A stretch of DNA of 64,000 nucleotides from Streptomyces sp. 3214.6 (GTDB lineage Bacteria; Actinomycetota; Actinomycetes; Streptomycetales; Streptomycetaceae), in assembly GCF_900129855.1 (NCBI RefSeq), contig NZ_LT670819.1, forward strand, positions 5,208,001 to 5,272,000, given 5' to 3'. The translations under genes were made by a program, and so were the position numbers. Of this stretch, positions 8,712 through 19,378 are shown piece by piece (position 1 is the stretch's first letter; every line of letters starts with the position of its first letter). A model generated the notes under the pieces. It made no database searches. It saw only the letters and a program-made list of their open reading frames with translations, and was not told the DNA's origin.

Positions 8712-9545
8712 CTAGCGCCTCGGCTCCCACCGGAACCACCGCTGTACAGCAAACACCGCCAGTACCGTCCAGGCCAGCGCGGTCGCCAGGGCGCCCAGGG
8801 CCTCGTACGCCGACAGGTTTCCGGTCCAGCCGCCGCGGATCAGGGTGATCACCGGGGACAGCGGCAGCAGTTCGCAGACGGAGGCGAGCCGGTCGGGCAG
8901 CAGTTCCAGCGGGACGGTCACCCCGGAGCCGGTCATCGACACGAGCACCATCGGCATCGTGGTGACCTGTGCGCTCTCCACGGTCCGGGTCACCGTCGCC
9001 GTGACAGCCGCGAGCGCCGCGCACATCACCAGGCCCAACAGCAGCCCCAGCACCGCGAGATGGGGCGCTTTCGGGGCCGGTACGTCGAGCAGGACCGTGG
9101 AGCCGGCCACCAGCACCAGGGACTGCACCAACCCGGTGGCGAGGACCGGCAGCGCCGCCCCGCCGAGGATCTCGGCGTCCCGCAGCTCGCCGGTCCGCAG
9201 CCGCTTCAACACCAACTCCTCGCGCCGGGCGGTGTAGATGGCGGCCAGCGCCGAGTACACCCCGAACAGCAGCGAGAACCCGATCGCGGCGGGCAGCAGC
9301 ACCAGTCCGACGCTGAGCCCGACATCCTCCACGCCCATGTCGTCGACGACCGACGCCAGGCTGACCGGCAGCACCAGCGGCACGAACACGGCCGTGATGA
9401 TCGTGCTCTTGCTGCGCCCGAGCAGCGTCAGCTCGGCTCGCGCGAGGGCGACCATCCGGCTCGCGGGAGTCGTGGCCGTACGCCCGTCCGTACCGGTGGC
9501 GGCCGCGCCCCTGCCCTCGGAGTCCTGCACCGTCGCCCCGCTCAT
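8712..9545 (-). CDS. ABC-2 type transporter permease
   Basis: The 277-residue product has a soluble N-terminus of about 35 residues and six hydrophobic segments, the layout of ABC-2 export permeases. The first cytoplasmic loop has the family pattern RREELVLKRLRTGEL between segments 2 and 3. Its ATG overlaps the stop of the ATPase gene by four bases (ATGA at 9542-9545). With that ATPase it should form an exporter of the drug or lipid type. The substrate cannot be read from sequence. Confidence 0.88.
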   Translation of the reverse strand: MSGATVQDSEGRGAAATGTDGRTATTPASRMVALARAELTLLGRSKSTIITAVFVPLVLPVSLASVVDDMGVEDVGLSVGLVLLPAAIGFSLLFGVYSALAAIYTARREELVLKRLRTGELRDAEILGGAALPVLATGLVQSLVLVAGSTVLLDVPAPKAPHLAVLGLLLGLVMCAALAAVTATVTRTVESAQVTTMPMVLVSMTGSGVTVPLELLPDRLASVCELLPLSPVITLIRGGWTGNLSAYEALGALATALAWTVLAVFAVQRWFRWEPRR

Positions 9546-10522
9546 GCCGCGGCCTCCTCGGTCTCGCCGGTCTCGCCGGTCGCACCGGCCTCGTCACGGT
9601 GCGACGCCTCCCGGGCGATCCCAAGAAACGCCTCCTCTAGCGAGGCCGACCGCACGTCCAGCCGACGTAGTTCGACGCCGGCCCGCTCGGCCCACACCAG
9701 CAGGCCGGTCGCCGCGCGCTGCAGCTCCCGCGTGCGCAGCCGTACGACGCGGCCCTCGCTCTCGTGACCGCACACGCCCAGCTCACCCAGGGGCGGCAGG
9801 TCGCCCATGAAGTACCCGTCGGGCAGTTCGAAGGTGATCCGGGACGGCTGGGCGCCGGTTACCTCGGCGGGTGTCCCCGCGGCGGCGATGCGGCCCTGGT
9901 GCAGGATGGCCAGCCGGTCGGCGAGGTGCTCCGCCTCCTCCAGGTAGTGGGTGGTCAGCAGCACCGTCGTACCGGTGTCGCGCAGGGCGCGTACCAGGTC
10001 CCAGGTGTCGCGGCGGCCCTCGGCGTCCAGGCCGGTCGTCGGCTCGTCCAGGAACAGCACCTCGGGCTCGCCGAGGACGGCGAGCGCGAGGTCGAGGCGT
10101 CGGCGCTCGCCCCCGGACAGCTGCTTGACCCGGACGCCGGCCCGCCCGGCGAGCCCGACCAGTGCCAGCGCCTCCCCGACCGGGCGGGCGCCGCTCACGC
10201 AGCCGGCCCACATCCGCGCGGTCTCGGCGACGGTCAGCTCGGAGGGGAAACCACCCTCCTGGAGCATCACGCCGGTGCGCGGCCGTACGGCGGCCCGCCC
10301 TGTGTACGGGTCATGGCCGAGCACGGAGACGCGCCCGCCGTCGGGCCGCGCGAGGCCCTCCAGCAACTCGACGGTCGATGTCTTTCCGGCGCCGTTGGTG
10401 CCCAGCAGCGCGAAGATCTCACCGCGGTCGACATGGAAGGAGATCCCACGGACCGCTTCGAACCCGCCCCCGTAGACACGCCGGAGGCCCGTGACCTCAA
10501 TCACGTGTTCATTCGTGTTCAT
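9542..10522 (-). CDS. ABC transporter ATP-binding protein (DrrA-like)
   Basis: The 326-residue ATPase shows Walker A in LLGTNGAGKTS (about 38-48), the signature LSGGERRR, Walker B in VLFLDEPTTGLD and the switch His in LLTTHYLEEAEHL. The C-terminal 90 residues form the extra domain seen in DrrA-type exporters. It is first in the minus-strand operon ATPase, permease, kinase, regulator. The promoter should lie in 10523-10650, between it and the second tRNA-Gly terminator. The C-terminus has a Thr/Gly/Glu-rich tail. Confidence 0.92.
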   Translation of the reverse strand: MNTNEHVIEVTGLRRVYGGGFEAVRGISFHVDRGEIFALLGTNGAGKTSTVELLEGLARPDGGRVSVLGHDPYTGRAAVRPRTGVMLQEGGFPSELTVAETARMWAGCVSGARPVGEALALVGLAGRAGVRVKQLSGGERRRLDLALAVLGEPEVLFLDEPTTGLDAEGRRDTWDLVRALRDTGTTVLLTTHYLEEAEHLADRLAILHQGRIAAAGTPAEVTGAQPSRITFELPDGYFMGDLPPLGELGVCGHESEGRVVRLRTRELQRAATGLLVWAERAGVELRRLDVRSASLEEAFLGIAREASHRDEAGATGETGETEEAAA

Positions 10523-10657
10523 GCCTCCAGCGTCCCCGCGGTCGGAGGCCGTCAGCAGTGCGAGGTGTCACCACTCCGTATGACAAATGTCAGTCGGTCG
10601 CTCGCGCCGCGGATCGCTTCGCTCACGCCGCACGCCCGCACGCCCGCACGCACGAAA

Positions 10658-10685
10658 AAGCCCCCCGGTGGAAGCCGGGGGGCTT
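10658..10685 (-). terminator. terminator of the tRNA-Gly transcript
   Basis: AAGCCCCCCGG (10658-10668) pairs with CCGGGGGGCTT (10675-10685) around a six-base loop. Read on the minus strand the stem ends in CTTTTTC, a classic intrinsic terminator just after the tRNA-Gly gene. Confidence 0.85.
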
Positions 10686-10692
10686 GATTCAG

Positions 10693-10765
10693 AGCGGACG
10701 ACGAGGCTCGAACTCGCGACCTCAACCTTGGCAAGGTTGCGCTCTACCAACTGAGCTACGTCCGC
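10693..10765 (-). tRNA. tRNA-Gly(GCC), copy 2
   Basis: This is identical base for base to the gene at 6717-6789, in the same orientation. It lies 79 bases downstream of the atypical tRNA-Gly(UCC)-like gene and is followed by an intrinsic terminator, so the two may share a transcript. Confidence 0.95.
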
Positions 10766-10844
10766 ATTGCCTCCGACCAGCTTTCACCGATCGGCGCGAG
10801 CACCAGCCTACCCGATCCACGACAGTGGTCGGACGGCCATGCAG

Positions 10845-10916
10845 AGCGGGTGACAGGAATTGCACACTGCGCCTTCCCCCTGGAAGGGGGATGTTCTGCT
10901 ACTGAACTACACCCGC
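10845..10916 (-). tRNA. atypical tRNA-Gly(UCC)-like gene
   Basis: A 72-base cloverleaf can be drawn on the minus strand. The acceptor GCGGGTG/CACCCGC, D-stem GTTC/GAAC and anticodon stem TCCCC/GGGGA are perfect, and the anticodon loop is CTTCCAG, so the anticodon is UCC. The loops are odd. The D-loop AGTAGCA lacks the GG pair, and the T-loop is TGCAATT instead of TTCRANT. The T-stem pairs only if one T is bulged (GCAG-T-G with CCTGT). It may be a decayed tRNA, or one specialised away from the ribosome (see findings). The clean acceptor and anticodon stems argue against simple decay. Confidence 0.7.
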
Positions 10917-11079
10917 ATGTACTCCGTGAGCTGGGCCTTTTCGGCCTCGCCCCTCGGCGTGCTCCAGACTCTAGCCGACCGGGAGGGGTGCAGCGCAAGT
11001 CGGTTCGTTCGAGGGGCGGGTGACCGGCCGTCGGCCCACGGCTCTGCGGGTGCCGTTCAGCGACGCGCCTCGCCGGGCG

Positions 11080-11397
11080 TCACTGCGCGTCGGCGAACGC
11101 CTCGTAGATCTTCTTGGGGATACGGCCGCGGGCCGGCACCTCCATCTTGTTGGCCTGGGCCCAGGCGCGGACCGCCGCGGGGTCGGGGGCGACCTCCGTC
11201 TGCTTGTACGCCCTGCCCGACCTCGACCGCTTGCGGCCGGCTTCCACGTAGGGCGCAAGCGCCTTACGCAGTTTCTTGGCATTGGCTTCATTCAGGTCGA
11301 TCTCGTACGACTTGCCGTCGAGTCCGAAGGCGATCGTTTCCGCCGCTTCCGAGCCGTCGATGTCGTCAAAGAGAGTGACCACGACCTTCTGCGCCAC
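11080..11397 (-). CDS. lsrL: Lsr2-family nucleoid-associated protein
   Basis: The 105-residue product begins AQKVVVTLFDD, the Lsr2 N-terminal dimerisation strand. It ends in a DNA-binding domain with the PARGRIPKKI motif, in which the Arg-Gly-Arg hook enters the minor groove of AT-rich DNA. Such proteins act as xenogeneic silencers. The GTG at 11397 is chosen by homology and by GAAGGGA about ten bases upstream; in-frame codons before it do not fit the family. Streptomyces carry two such genes, and from memory the copy beside purS is the minor one (LsrL). Its own upstream region is unusually AT-rich, which suggests autoregulation. Confidence 0.9.
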   Translation of the reverse strand: MAQKVVVTLFDDIDGSEAAETIAFGLDGKSYEIDLNEANAKKLRKALAPYVEAGRKRSRSGRAYKQTEVAPDPAAVRAWAQANKMEVPARGRIPKKIYEAFADAQ

Positions 11398-11729
11398 GAA
11401 TATCGGTCCCTTCGTCCGGCACCGCATACAGCTCAGCTGCGGCGAAGTGCCGAGTCTCGGCTATTTCCAATTCATTTGTACAGTGCGCGGAATGCATTGT
11501 GAAGCCCGACTAAATCTGTCCGCGTGTCCGAGCGCAATAGGTATCCGGGACTGTTCGGGGATCTTTCCAGTAACTTTTCGTGAACGCCCCCCTCCGATGC
11601 GGGATCGTGATGGCCGTCACGTAGCTTCCTACAACTCTACTCGCGTAGAAATTTTGTGCGGGTAGTCTGAAGACACCTGTTGGAGACACCCGCAGGAACC
11701 TGCTCAGCACCACACCACCGGGAGTGCCA
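11398..11729. other. AT-rich divergent promoter region, lsrL / purS
   Basis: The 332 bases separate the divergent lsrL and purS genes and hold no credible ORF. Composition is unlike the flanks: 11461-11520 has 26 G/C in 60. A TAGTCT hexamer at 11663-11668 is a candidate -10 for the purSQL operon; no clear -35 is seen. Confidence 0.55.
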
Positions 11730-12002
11730 GTGGCACGCGTCGTAGTCGACGTCATGCTCAAGCCGGAGATCCTCGACCCCCAGGGCCAGGCGGTGCAGCG
11801 CGCACTGCCGCGGCTGGGTTTCGAAGGCATCTCCGACGTACGTCAGGGAAAGCGATTCGAACTGGAAGTTGACGGACCCGTCGACGAGGCAGCCCTCGCC
11901 CGCATCCACGATCTTGCGGAATCCTTCCTCGCCAACACCGTGATCGAGGACTTCACGGTCAAGGTCGAGTCGGAAGAAGCAGTCGCGGGAGCCGCGAAGT
12001 GA
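11730..12002 (+). CDS. purS: FGAM synthase subunit PurS
   Basis: PurS is the small 90-residue subunit that joins PurQ (glutaminase) and PurL (synthase) into the FGAM synthase complex of step four of IMP synthesis. It shows the family opening ARVVVDVMLKPEILDPQG and the VRQGK segment. Two GTG starts lie two codons apart (11724 and 11730). The second is preferred because GGGAG lies five bases before it and because PurS proteins usually begin MARVVV. The stop overlaps the purQ start by four bases. Confidence 0.93.
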   Translation: MARVVVDVMLKPEILDPQGQAVQRALPRLGFEGISDVRQGKRFELEVDGPVDEAALARIHDLAESFLANTVIEDFTVKVESEEAVAGAAK

Positions 12003-12699
12003 CCGCTCGTATTGGCGTCGTCACTTTCCCGGGAAGTCTCGACGACCGGGACACCCAGCGGGCGATCCGCCTCGCGGGCGCCGAACCCGTCGCGCTCTGG
12101 CACAAGGACAAGAACCTCCACCAGGTCGATGCCGTGGTGCTGCCCGGCGGTTTCTCCTACGGCGACTATCTGCGCGCCGGAGCCATCTCCCGCTTCTCGC
12201 CGGTGATGGAGACCGTCATCGAGCAGGCGAAGGCCGGCCTCCCGGTCCTGGGCATCTGCAACGGCTTCCAGATCCTCACCGAGGCCCACCTGCTTCCCGG
12301 CGGGATGCTCGGCAACGACCACCTCCACTTCATCTGCCGCGACCAGAAGCTGCGGGTGGAGAACGCGGACACCGCCTGGACCGTCGACTACGAGGCGGGC
12401 CAGGAGATCCACATCCCGCTGAAGAACATGGACGGCCGGTACGTCGCCGACGAGTACACCCTCGACAAGCTCGAGGCCGAGGGCCGCGTCGCCTTCCGGT
12501 ACCTGGCCCGCGACGGAGTCGCCAATGAGCGGGGTAACCCCAACGGCAGTCTCCGCGACATCGCCGGCATCACCAACGAGGCCGGCAACGTCGTAGGCCT
12601 CATGCCGCACCCGGAGCACGCCGTGGAGCCGCTCGTCGGGTCGGGCCGCACCGACGGTCTCCCGTTCTTCACCTCGATCCTCAAGAAGCTGGTCAACGC

Positions 12700-12703
<4 letters not shown>
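11999..12703 (+). CDS. purQ: FGAM synthase glutaminase subunit PurQ
   Basis: The 234-residue class I glutamine amidotransferase supplies ammonia to PurL. The nucleophilic Cys lies in GICNGFQ (about residues 83-89), and the catalytic His and Glu lie in MPHPEHAVE near the C-terminus. Its GTG overlaps the purS stop (GTGA), and its own stop overlaps purL (ATGA), so the three genes are translationally coupled. Length and motifs are typical of the separate PurQ of Gram-positive bacteria. Confidence 0.96.
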
Positions 12704-14958
<2,255 letters not shown>

Positions 14959-14970
14959 TCAGTCGTACGA

Positions 14971-15013
14971 CGCCGAAGGCCTCGCCGGTTCACCACCGGC
15001 GGGGCCTTCGGCG
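14971..15013 (+). terminator. purL terminator
   Basis: Two 19-base arms (14971-14989 and 14995-15013) pair with one G-T wobble around a TCACC loop. The position, just after the purL stop, makes this the end of the purSQL transcript. Confidence 0.85.
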
Positions 15014-15106
15014 TGATCGTCGTACCGTCACCGGCGACCCGGACGCAGGCTGAGGCGTTCCCCGTGACAGGGCAGGGAACGGCACGCACTGGCTAGGCTC
15101 ACCGCC

Positions 15107-15913
15107 ATGCCCCCGGCCAAGAAGCGCACGCGCGCCTACGACCCCGTCAAGATCCGCGCCGCGGTCACCGCGCAGTTCGGGAACGTACGCCGGGCCGTGG
15201 CCACGCTCACCCCCGAGCAGCTCGCCCTGCCCACGCGGCTGGCGGGCTGGACCGTCCAGGACCTCGCCGCGCACGTCACCATGGCGGTGGAGACCGTCAG
15301 CCGCAACCTCGACCGGCCCGAACCCCCGAAGGCCGAGCTCGCCCTCCTGGACTGGCCGTTCGCCACCGCCGTCCGAGCCGCCGGGATCTCCGACGACACC
15401 CTGGACCTCGCGGCCGCCCACCCCGGCCAAAACGCCCTGAACGCCCTCTACGCCCGCACCGAGGAACGGCTCACCGAGGCCCTCGCCACCGCCCCCGGCG
15501 ACCGCCTCCTCGCCGCCCGGACCGGCGCCATCGCCCTCGCCGACTACCTCGTCACCCGCACCGTCGAACTCGTCGTCCACACCGACGACCTCAACGCCGC
15601 CGTCCCCGGCCTGGACATCCCCTACGACCGGCAGGCGCTCGCGGCCGCCACCCGGCTCCTCGCCGACGCCCTCGCCGTCAAGGCGCCCGGCGGCGCGACG
15701 GAGGTGCGGATCCCGCCGTACGCCGTCGTGCAGTGCGTCGAGGGCCCGCGGCACACCCGGGGCACCCCGCCCAACGTGGTCGAGACCGACCCGCTGACCT
15801 GGATCCGGCTGGCGACCGGCCGGGTGACCTGGCAGGACGCCGTCGAGGAGGCGAAGGTCGGCGCGAGCGGCGAGCGGGCGAACCTCGCGGAACTGCTGCC
15901 ACTGATGTCGTAG
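15107..15913 (+). CDS. maleylpyruvate-isomerase/DinB-type protein with sterol-carrier-like C-terminus
   Basis: The 268-residue product has an N-terminal four-helix DinB-like domain of the mycothiol-dependent maleylpyruvate isomerase family. The early LAGWTVQDLAAHVTMAVE segment carries the first His of the usual metal triad, and RTVELVVHTDDL carries the last. The C-terminal part (about 180-268) resembles the sterol-carrier-like domain attached in this family. These enzymes often use mycothiol, the actinobacterial thiol, but the reaction of this member is unknown. The ATG at 15107 has no strong ribosome binding site. It lies alone between purL and a META lipoprotein on the same strand. Confidence 0.75.
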   Translation: MPPAKKRTRAYDPVKIRAAVTAQFGNVRRAVATLTPEQLALPTRLAGWTVQDLAAHVTMAVETVSRNLDRPEPPKAELALLDWPFATAVRAAGISDDTLDLAAAHPGQNALNALYARTEERLTEALATAPGDRLLAARTGAIALADYLVTRTVELVVHTDDLNAAVPGLDIPYDRQALAAATRLLADALAVKAPGGATEVRIPPYAVVQCVEGPRHTRGTPPNVVETDPLTWIRLATGRVTWQDAVEEAKVGASGERANLAELLPLMS

Positions 15914-15971
15914 CGGGACGCCACTGGTGCCGTGAGGGGAACCGGTCGTCTCCGGTGACCGTCACATCGGC

Positions 15972-16436
15972 ATGCACACGTATGGGCACAAGCAGCGCAT
16001 GATGGTGACGGCCGTGGCCGTCCTCGTCCCGCTCGCCGCGGCCTGCGGAAGCGAGAAAGCGGACGGCGGGCAGCCCGGCAGCGGGTCGGTGAGCGCCGAA
16101 CAGCCCGTCACCGGGGTCCGGTGGAACGTCGACAGCGTCACCGTGGACGGTGCCACCCACCGTGCCCCCTCCGGGGCGCACGTCGAGATCGAGGACGGCA
16201 AGGCGGCGGGCAACTACGGCTGCAACAACTTCACCGCCAAGGTCGTCGTCGGGGTCGACACCATCCGGTTCACGGACTCCCGGTCGACCAGGATGGCCTG
16301 CACGGACCAGCCCATGTCCTTCGAACGCACGCTGGCCGGCACCCTCGGTCAGGGTGCGCTCACCACCAAGGTCAAGGGCGCCACGCTGACGCTCGCCACG
16401 GCCGACGGCGACCAGGTCCGGCTGACCAGGAAATGA
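15972..16436 (+). CDS. META-domain lipoprotein
   Basis: The 154-residue product starts with a short lipoprotein signal ending in LAAAC (Cys at residue 25), so the mature protein is probably anchored outside the membrane. The rest is a META domain (HslJ type): RWNVDSVTVDG, then GNYGCNNFTAK and MACTDQPMSFE. Such domains are small beta barrels of unknown function that often occur in surface proteins. A second possible start (ATG 15999) would shorten the signal by nine residues. The -3 residue of the lipobox is Ala rather than Leu, which is tolerated but weak. Confidence 0.78.
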   Translation: MHTYGHKQRMMVTAVAVLVPLAAACGSEKADGGQPGSGSVSAEQPVTGVRWNVDSVTVDGATHRAPSGAHVEIEDGKAAGNYGCNNFTAKVVVGVDTIRFTDSRSTRMACTDQPMSFERTLAGTLGQGALTTKVKGATLTLATADGDQVRLTRK

Positions 16437-16655
16437 GACCGGCCCGCGCCCGCCGGCATCATCGGTGTGCGACACCTCACTCGCGCACCCGGAACGGGTC
16501 CTCGCCGAATCGCCCCCGCAGCGCGTCCGACCGTCCAGTGGATCACTAAATCCGCCGCCTGACCTGCGAAAACAAGTCGATCATGGATGTGTCCACCCCC
16601 GAGTGATCCAGTTACCGGCGAGTATCCCCAATTCGGACCAGTGGACGACCTCGCC

Positions 16656-16669
16656 TACACTCGATGGCG
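16656..16669 (+). promoter_or_regulatory. candidate purF promoter giving a leaderless mRNA
   Basis: TACACT at 16656-16661 fits an actinobacterial -10 box, and TTCGGA 18 bases upstream is a weak -35. Transcription would begin about seven bases after the -10, at the purF GTG (16669). No ribosome binding site precedes that GTG, as expected for a leaderless transcript. Confidence 0.45.
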
Positions 16670-18198
16670 TGCCACGTGGTGACGGTCGACTCAGTCATGA
16701 TCTGCTCCCCGGCGAGAAAGGCCCCCAGGACGCTTGTGGCGTCTTCGGAGTCTGGGCTCCCGGTGAAGAGGTCGCCAAGCTCACTTACTTCGGGCTCTAC
16801 GCCCTCCAGCATCGAGGCCAGGAATCCGCGGGAATCGCGGTCAGTAACGGCTCCCAGATCCTTGTCTTCAAGGACATGGGGCTCGTTTCCCAGGTCTTCG
16901 ACGAGACCTCGCTCGGTTCGCTCCAGGGTCATATCGCGGTCGGACACGCCCGCTACTCGACCACCGGCGCCTCCGTGTGGGAGAACGCCCAGCCGACGTT
17001 CCGTGCCACCGCGCACGGCTCGATCGCGCTCGGCCACAACGGCAACCTGGTCAACACGGCGCAGCTCGCCGAGATGGTCGCCGACCTCCCGAAGAAGGAG
17101 GGCGGCCGTACGCCTCGCGTGGCGGCCACCAACGACACCGACCTGCTGACGGCCCTGCTGGCCGCCCAGGAGGACGCGGACGGCAAGCCGCTGACCATCG
17201 AGGAGGCCGCCCACCAGATCCTCCCGCAGGTCAAGGGCGCCTTCTCCCTCGTCTTCATGGACGAGCACACCCTCTACGCCGCCCGTGACCCGCAGGGCAT
17301 CCGTCCGCTGGTCCTCGGCCGCCTGGAGCGCGGCTGGGTCGTCGCCTCCGAGTCCGCGGCCCTCGACATCTGCGGCGCCGCCTACGTCCGCGAGATCGAG
17401 CCCGGCGAGTTCATCGCCATCGACGAGAACGGCCTGCGCACCTCCCGCTTCGCGGACGCGAAGCCCAAGGGCTGTGTCTTCGAGTATGTGTACCTGGCCC
17501 GCCCGGACACCGACATCGCCGGCCGGAACGTGTACCTCTCCCGCGTGGAGATGGGCCGCAAGCTCGCCAAGGAAGCGCCCGTCGAGGCCGACCTGGTCAT
17601 AGCGACCCCGGAGTCCGGCACCCCGGCCGCCATCGGCTACGCGGAGGCCTCCGGCATCCCCTTCGGCGCGGGCCTGGTGAAGAACGCTTATGTCGGCCGG
17701 ACGTTCATCCAGCCGTCGCAGACCATCCGCCAGCTCGGCATCCGCCTCAAGCTGAACCCGCTGAAGGAAGTCATCAAGGGCAAGCGCCTGGTGGTCGTGG
17801 ACGACTCGATCGTCCGCGGCAACACCCAGCGGGCCCTGGTGCGCATGCTCCGTGAGGCGGGCGCGGCCGAGGTCCACATCCGGATCTCCTCGCCGCCCGT
17901 GAAGTGGCCCTGCTTCTTCGGCATCGACTTCGCCACCCGCGCGGAGCTCATCGCCAACGGCATGACGATCGACGAGATCGGCACCTCGCTCGGCGCCGAC
18001 TCCCTCGCCTACATCTCCATCGACGGCATGATCGAGGCGACCACCATCGCCAAGCCGAACCTGTGCCGCGCCTGCTTCGACGGCGAGTACCCGATGGAGC
18101 TCCCGGACCCGGAGCTGCTCGGCAAGCAGCTGCTGGAGACCGAGCTGGCGGCCGGTCCCGCAGCCACGGCCGCGGCCGACGCGATCCGTCGCCCGTAA
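16669..18198 (+). CDS. purF: amidophosphoribosyltransferase
   Basis: The 509-residue enzyme makes phosphoribosylamine from PRPP and glutamine, the committed step of purine synthesis. It is the Bacillus-type form: a propeptide precedes the nucleophilic Cys in QDACGVFGVW (Cys 23), which is exposed by self-cleavage. Later cysteines in GCVFEYVYL, KWPCFFG and NLCRACF are placed to bind a 4Fe-4S cluster. The PRPP motif VVVDDSIVRGNT lies near residue 370. The GTG start keeps the propeptide short; the frame is open upstream but those codons do not resemble the family. purM follows after 37 bases. Confidence 0.96.
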   Translation: MPRGDGRLSHDLLPGEKGPQDACGVFGVWAPGEEVAKLTYFGLYALQHRGQESAGIAVSNGSQILVFKDMGLVSQVFDETSLGSLQGHIAVGHARYSTTGASVWENAQPTFRATAHGSIALGHNGNLVNTAQLAEMVADLPKKEGGRTPRVAATNDTDLLTALLAAQEDADGKPLTIEEAAHQILPQVKGAFSLVFMDEHTLYAARDPQGIRPLVLGRLERGWVVASESAALDICGAAYVREIEPGEFIAIDENGLRTSRFADAKPKGCVFEYVYLARPDTDIAGRNVYLSRVEMGRKLAKEAPVEADLVIATPESGTPAAIGYAEASGIPFGAGLVKNAYVGRTFIQPSQTIRQLGIRLKLNPLKEVIKGKRLVVVDDSIVRGNTQRALVRMLREAGAAEVHIRISSPPVKWPCFFGIDFATRAELIANGMTIDEIGTSLGADSLAYISIDGMIEATTIAKPNLCRACFDGEYPMELPDPELLGKQLLETELAAGPAATAAADAIRRP

Positions 18199-18235
18199 GC
18201 CTCGTACGTATCACCAACCCGAAAGATCCCAGGCA

Positions 18236-19336
18236 ATGTCTGCTGCTTCTGATCAGTCGGTTCCGCCGACGGGCACTCCTTCCGGTACTTCCTACGCGGC
18301 TGCCGGCGTCGACATCGAAGCGGGCGACCGCGCCGTGGAGCTGATGAAGGAGTGGGTGAAGAAGACGCAGCGCCCCGAGGTCCTCGGCGGCCTCGGCGGC
18401 TTCGCCGGCCTCTTCGACGCCTCCGCCCTCAAGCGCTTCGAGCGCCCGCTCCTCGCCTCCGCCACCGACGGCGTCGGCACCAAGGTCGACATCGCGCGAC
18501 GGCTCGGCGTGTACGACACGATCGGCCACGACCTGGTCGCCATGGTCATGGACGACATCGTGGTGTGCGGCGCGGAGCCGCTGTTCATGACCGACTACAT
18601 CTGCGTCGGCAAGGTCCACCCCGAGCGGGTCGCCGCCATCGTCAAGGGCATCGCCGAGGGCTGTGTGCTGGCCGGCTGCGCCCTGGTCGGCGGCGAGACG
18701 GCCGAGCACCCCGGCCTCCTTGGCGAGGACGACTTCGACGTCGCCGGCGCCGGTACGGGCGTCGTGGAGGCCGACCGGCTGCTCGGCCCGGATCGCATCC
18801 GCACGGGTGACGCGGTGATCGCCATGGCGTCCTCCGGTCTCCACTCGAACGGGTACTCCCTGGTCCGGCATGTCCTGCTGAACCAGGCGGGCCTCTCCCT
18901 CGACGCGCGGATCGACGAGCTGGGCCGCACCCTCGGCGAGGAGCTCCTGGAGCCCACCAAGATCTACTCCCTGGACTGTCTGGCCCTCACCCGCACGACG
19001 GATGTGCACGCCTTCTCGCACATCACCGGCGGCGGCCTCGCGGCCAACCTGGCCCGTGTGATCCCGGACGCGCTGCACGCGACCGTGGACCGCTCCACCT
19101 GGACCCCGGACCCGATCTTCGACCTCGTCGGCAGGACCGGCTCCGTGGAACGCCTGGAGCTGGAGAAGACCCTGAACATGGGCGTCGGCATGATGGCGAT
19201 CGTGCCCGAGGAGTCGGCGGACGTGGCCCTGGCGACACTGGCCGACCGCGGGGTCGACGCCTGGATCGCCGGCGAGATCACCGAGCGCGGCGCGCACACC
19301 ACGGGAGCCGAACTGGTCGGCGACTACGCGAGCTGA
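18236..19336 (+). CDS. purM: AIR synthetase
   Basis: The 366-residue enzyme closes the imidazole ring, converting FGAM to AIR with ATP. Family motifs are present in order: ATDGVGTKVDIAR, HDLVAMVMDDI, ALVGGETAEHPG, the SSGLHSNGYSLVR loop and HITGGGLAANLAR. The first 20 residues are a Ser/Thr/Pro-rich extension common in Streptomyces. It lies 37 bases after purF, so the two are probably co-transcribed. A 13-bp hairpin after the stop separates it from the convergent DUF3073 gene. Confidence 0.96.
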   Translation: MSAASDQSVPPTGTPSGTSYAAAGVDIEAGDRAVELMKEWVKKTQRPEVLGGLGGFAGLFDASALKRFERPLLASATDGVGTKVDIARRLGVYDTIGHDLVAMVMDDIVVCGAEPLFMTDYICVGKVHPERVAAIVKGIAEGCVLAGCALVGGETAEHPGLLGEDDFDVAGAGTGVVEADRLLGPDRIRTGDAVIAMASSGLHSNGYSLVRHVLLNQAGLSLDARIDELGRTLGEELLEPTKIYSLDCLALTRTTDVHAFSHITGGGLAANLARVIPDALHATVDRSTWTPDPIFDLVGRTGSVERLELEKTLNMGVGMMAIVPEESADVALATLADRGVDAWIAGEITERGAHTTGAELVGDYAS

Positions 19337-19378
19337 GCCGACCGGCCGGGCCGGATGGACCGAGTAGGCAGCACAAGG

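Noticed and set aside
6717..10916. Integrated element at tRNA-Gly
   Set aside because: There is no integrase, no truncated tRNA and no composition change across the operon, so a recent integration is not supported.
10845..10916. tRNA-Cys or ordinary tRNA-Gly
   Set aside because: The anticodon is TCC and the loops lack standard bases, so neither normal call fits.
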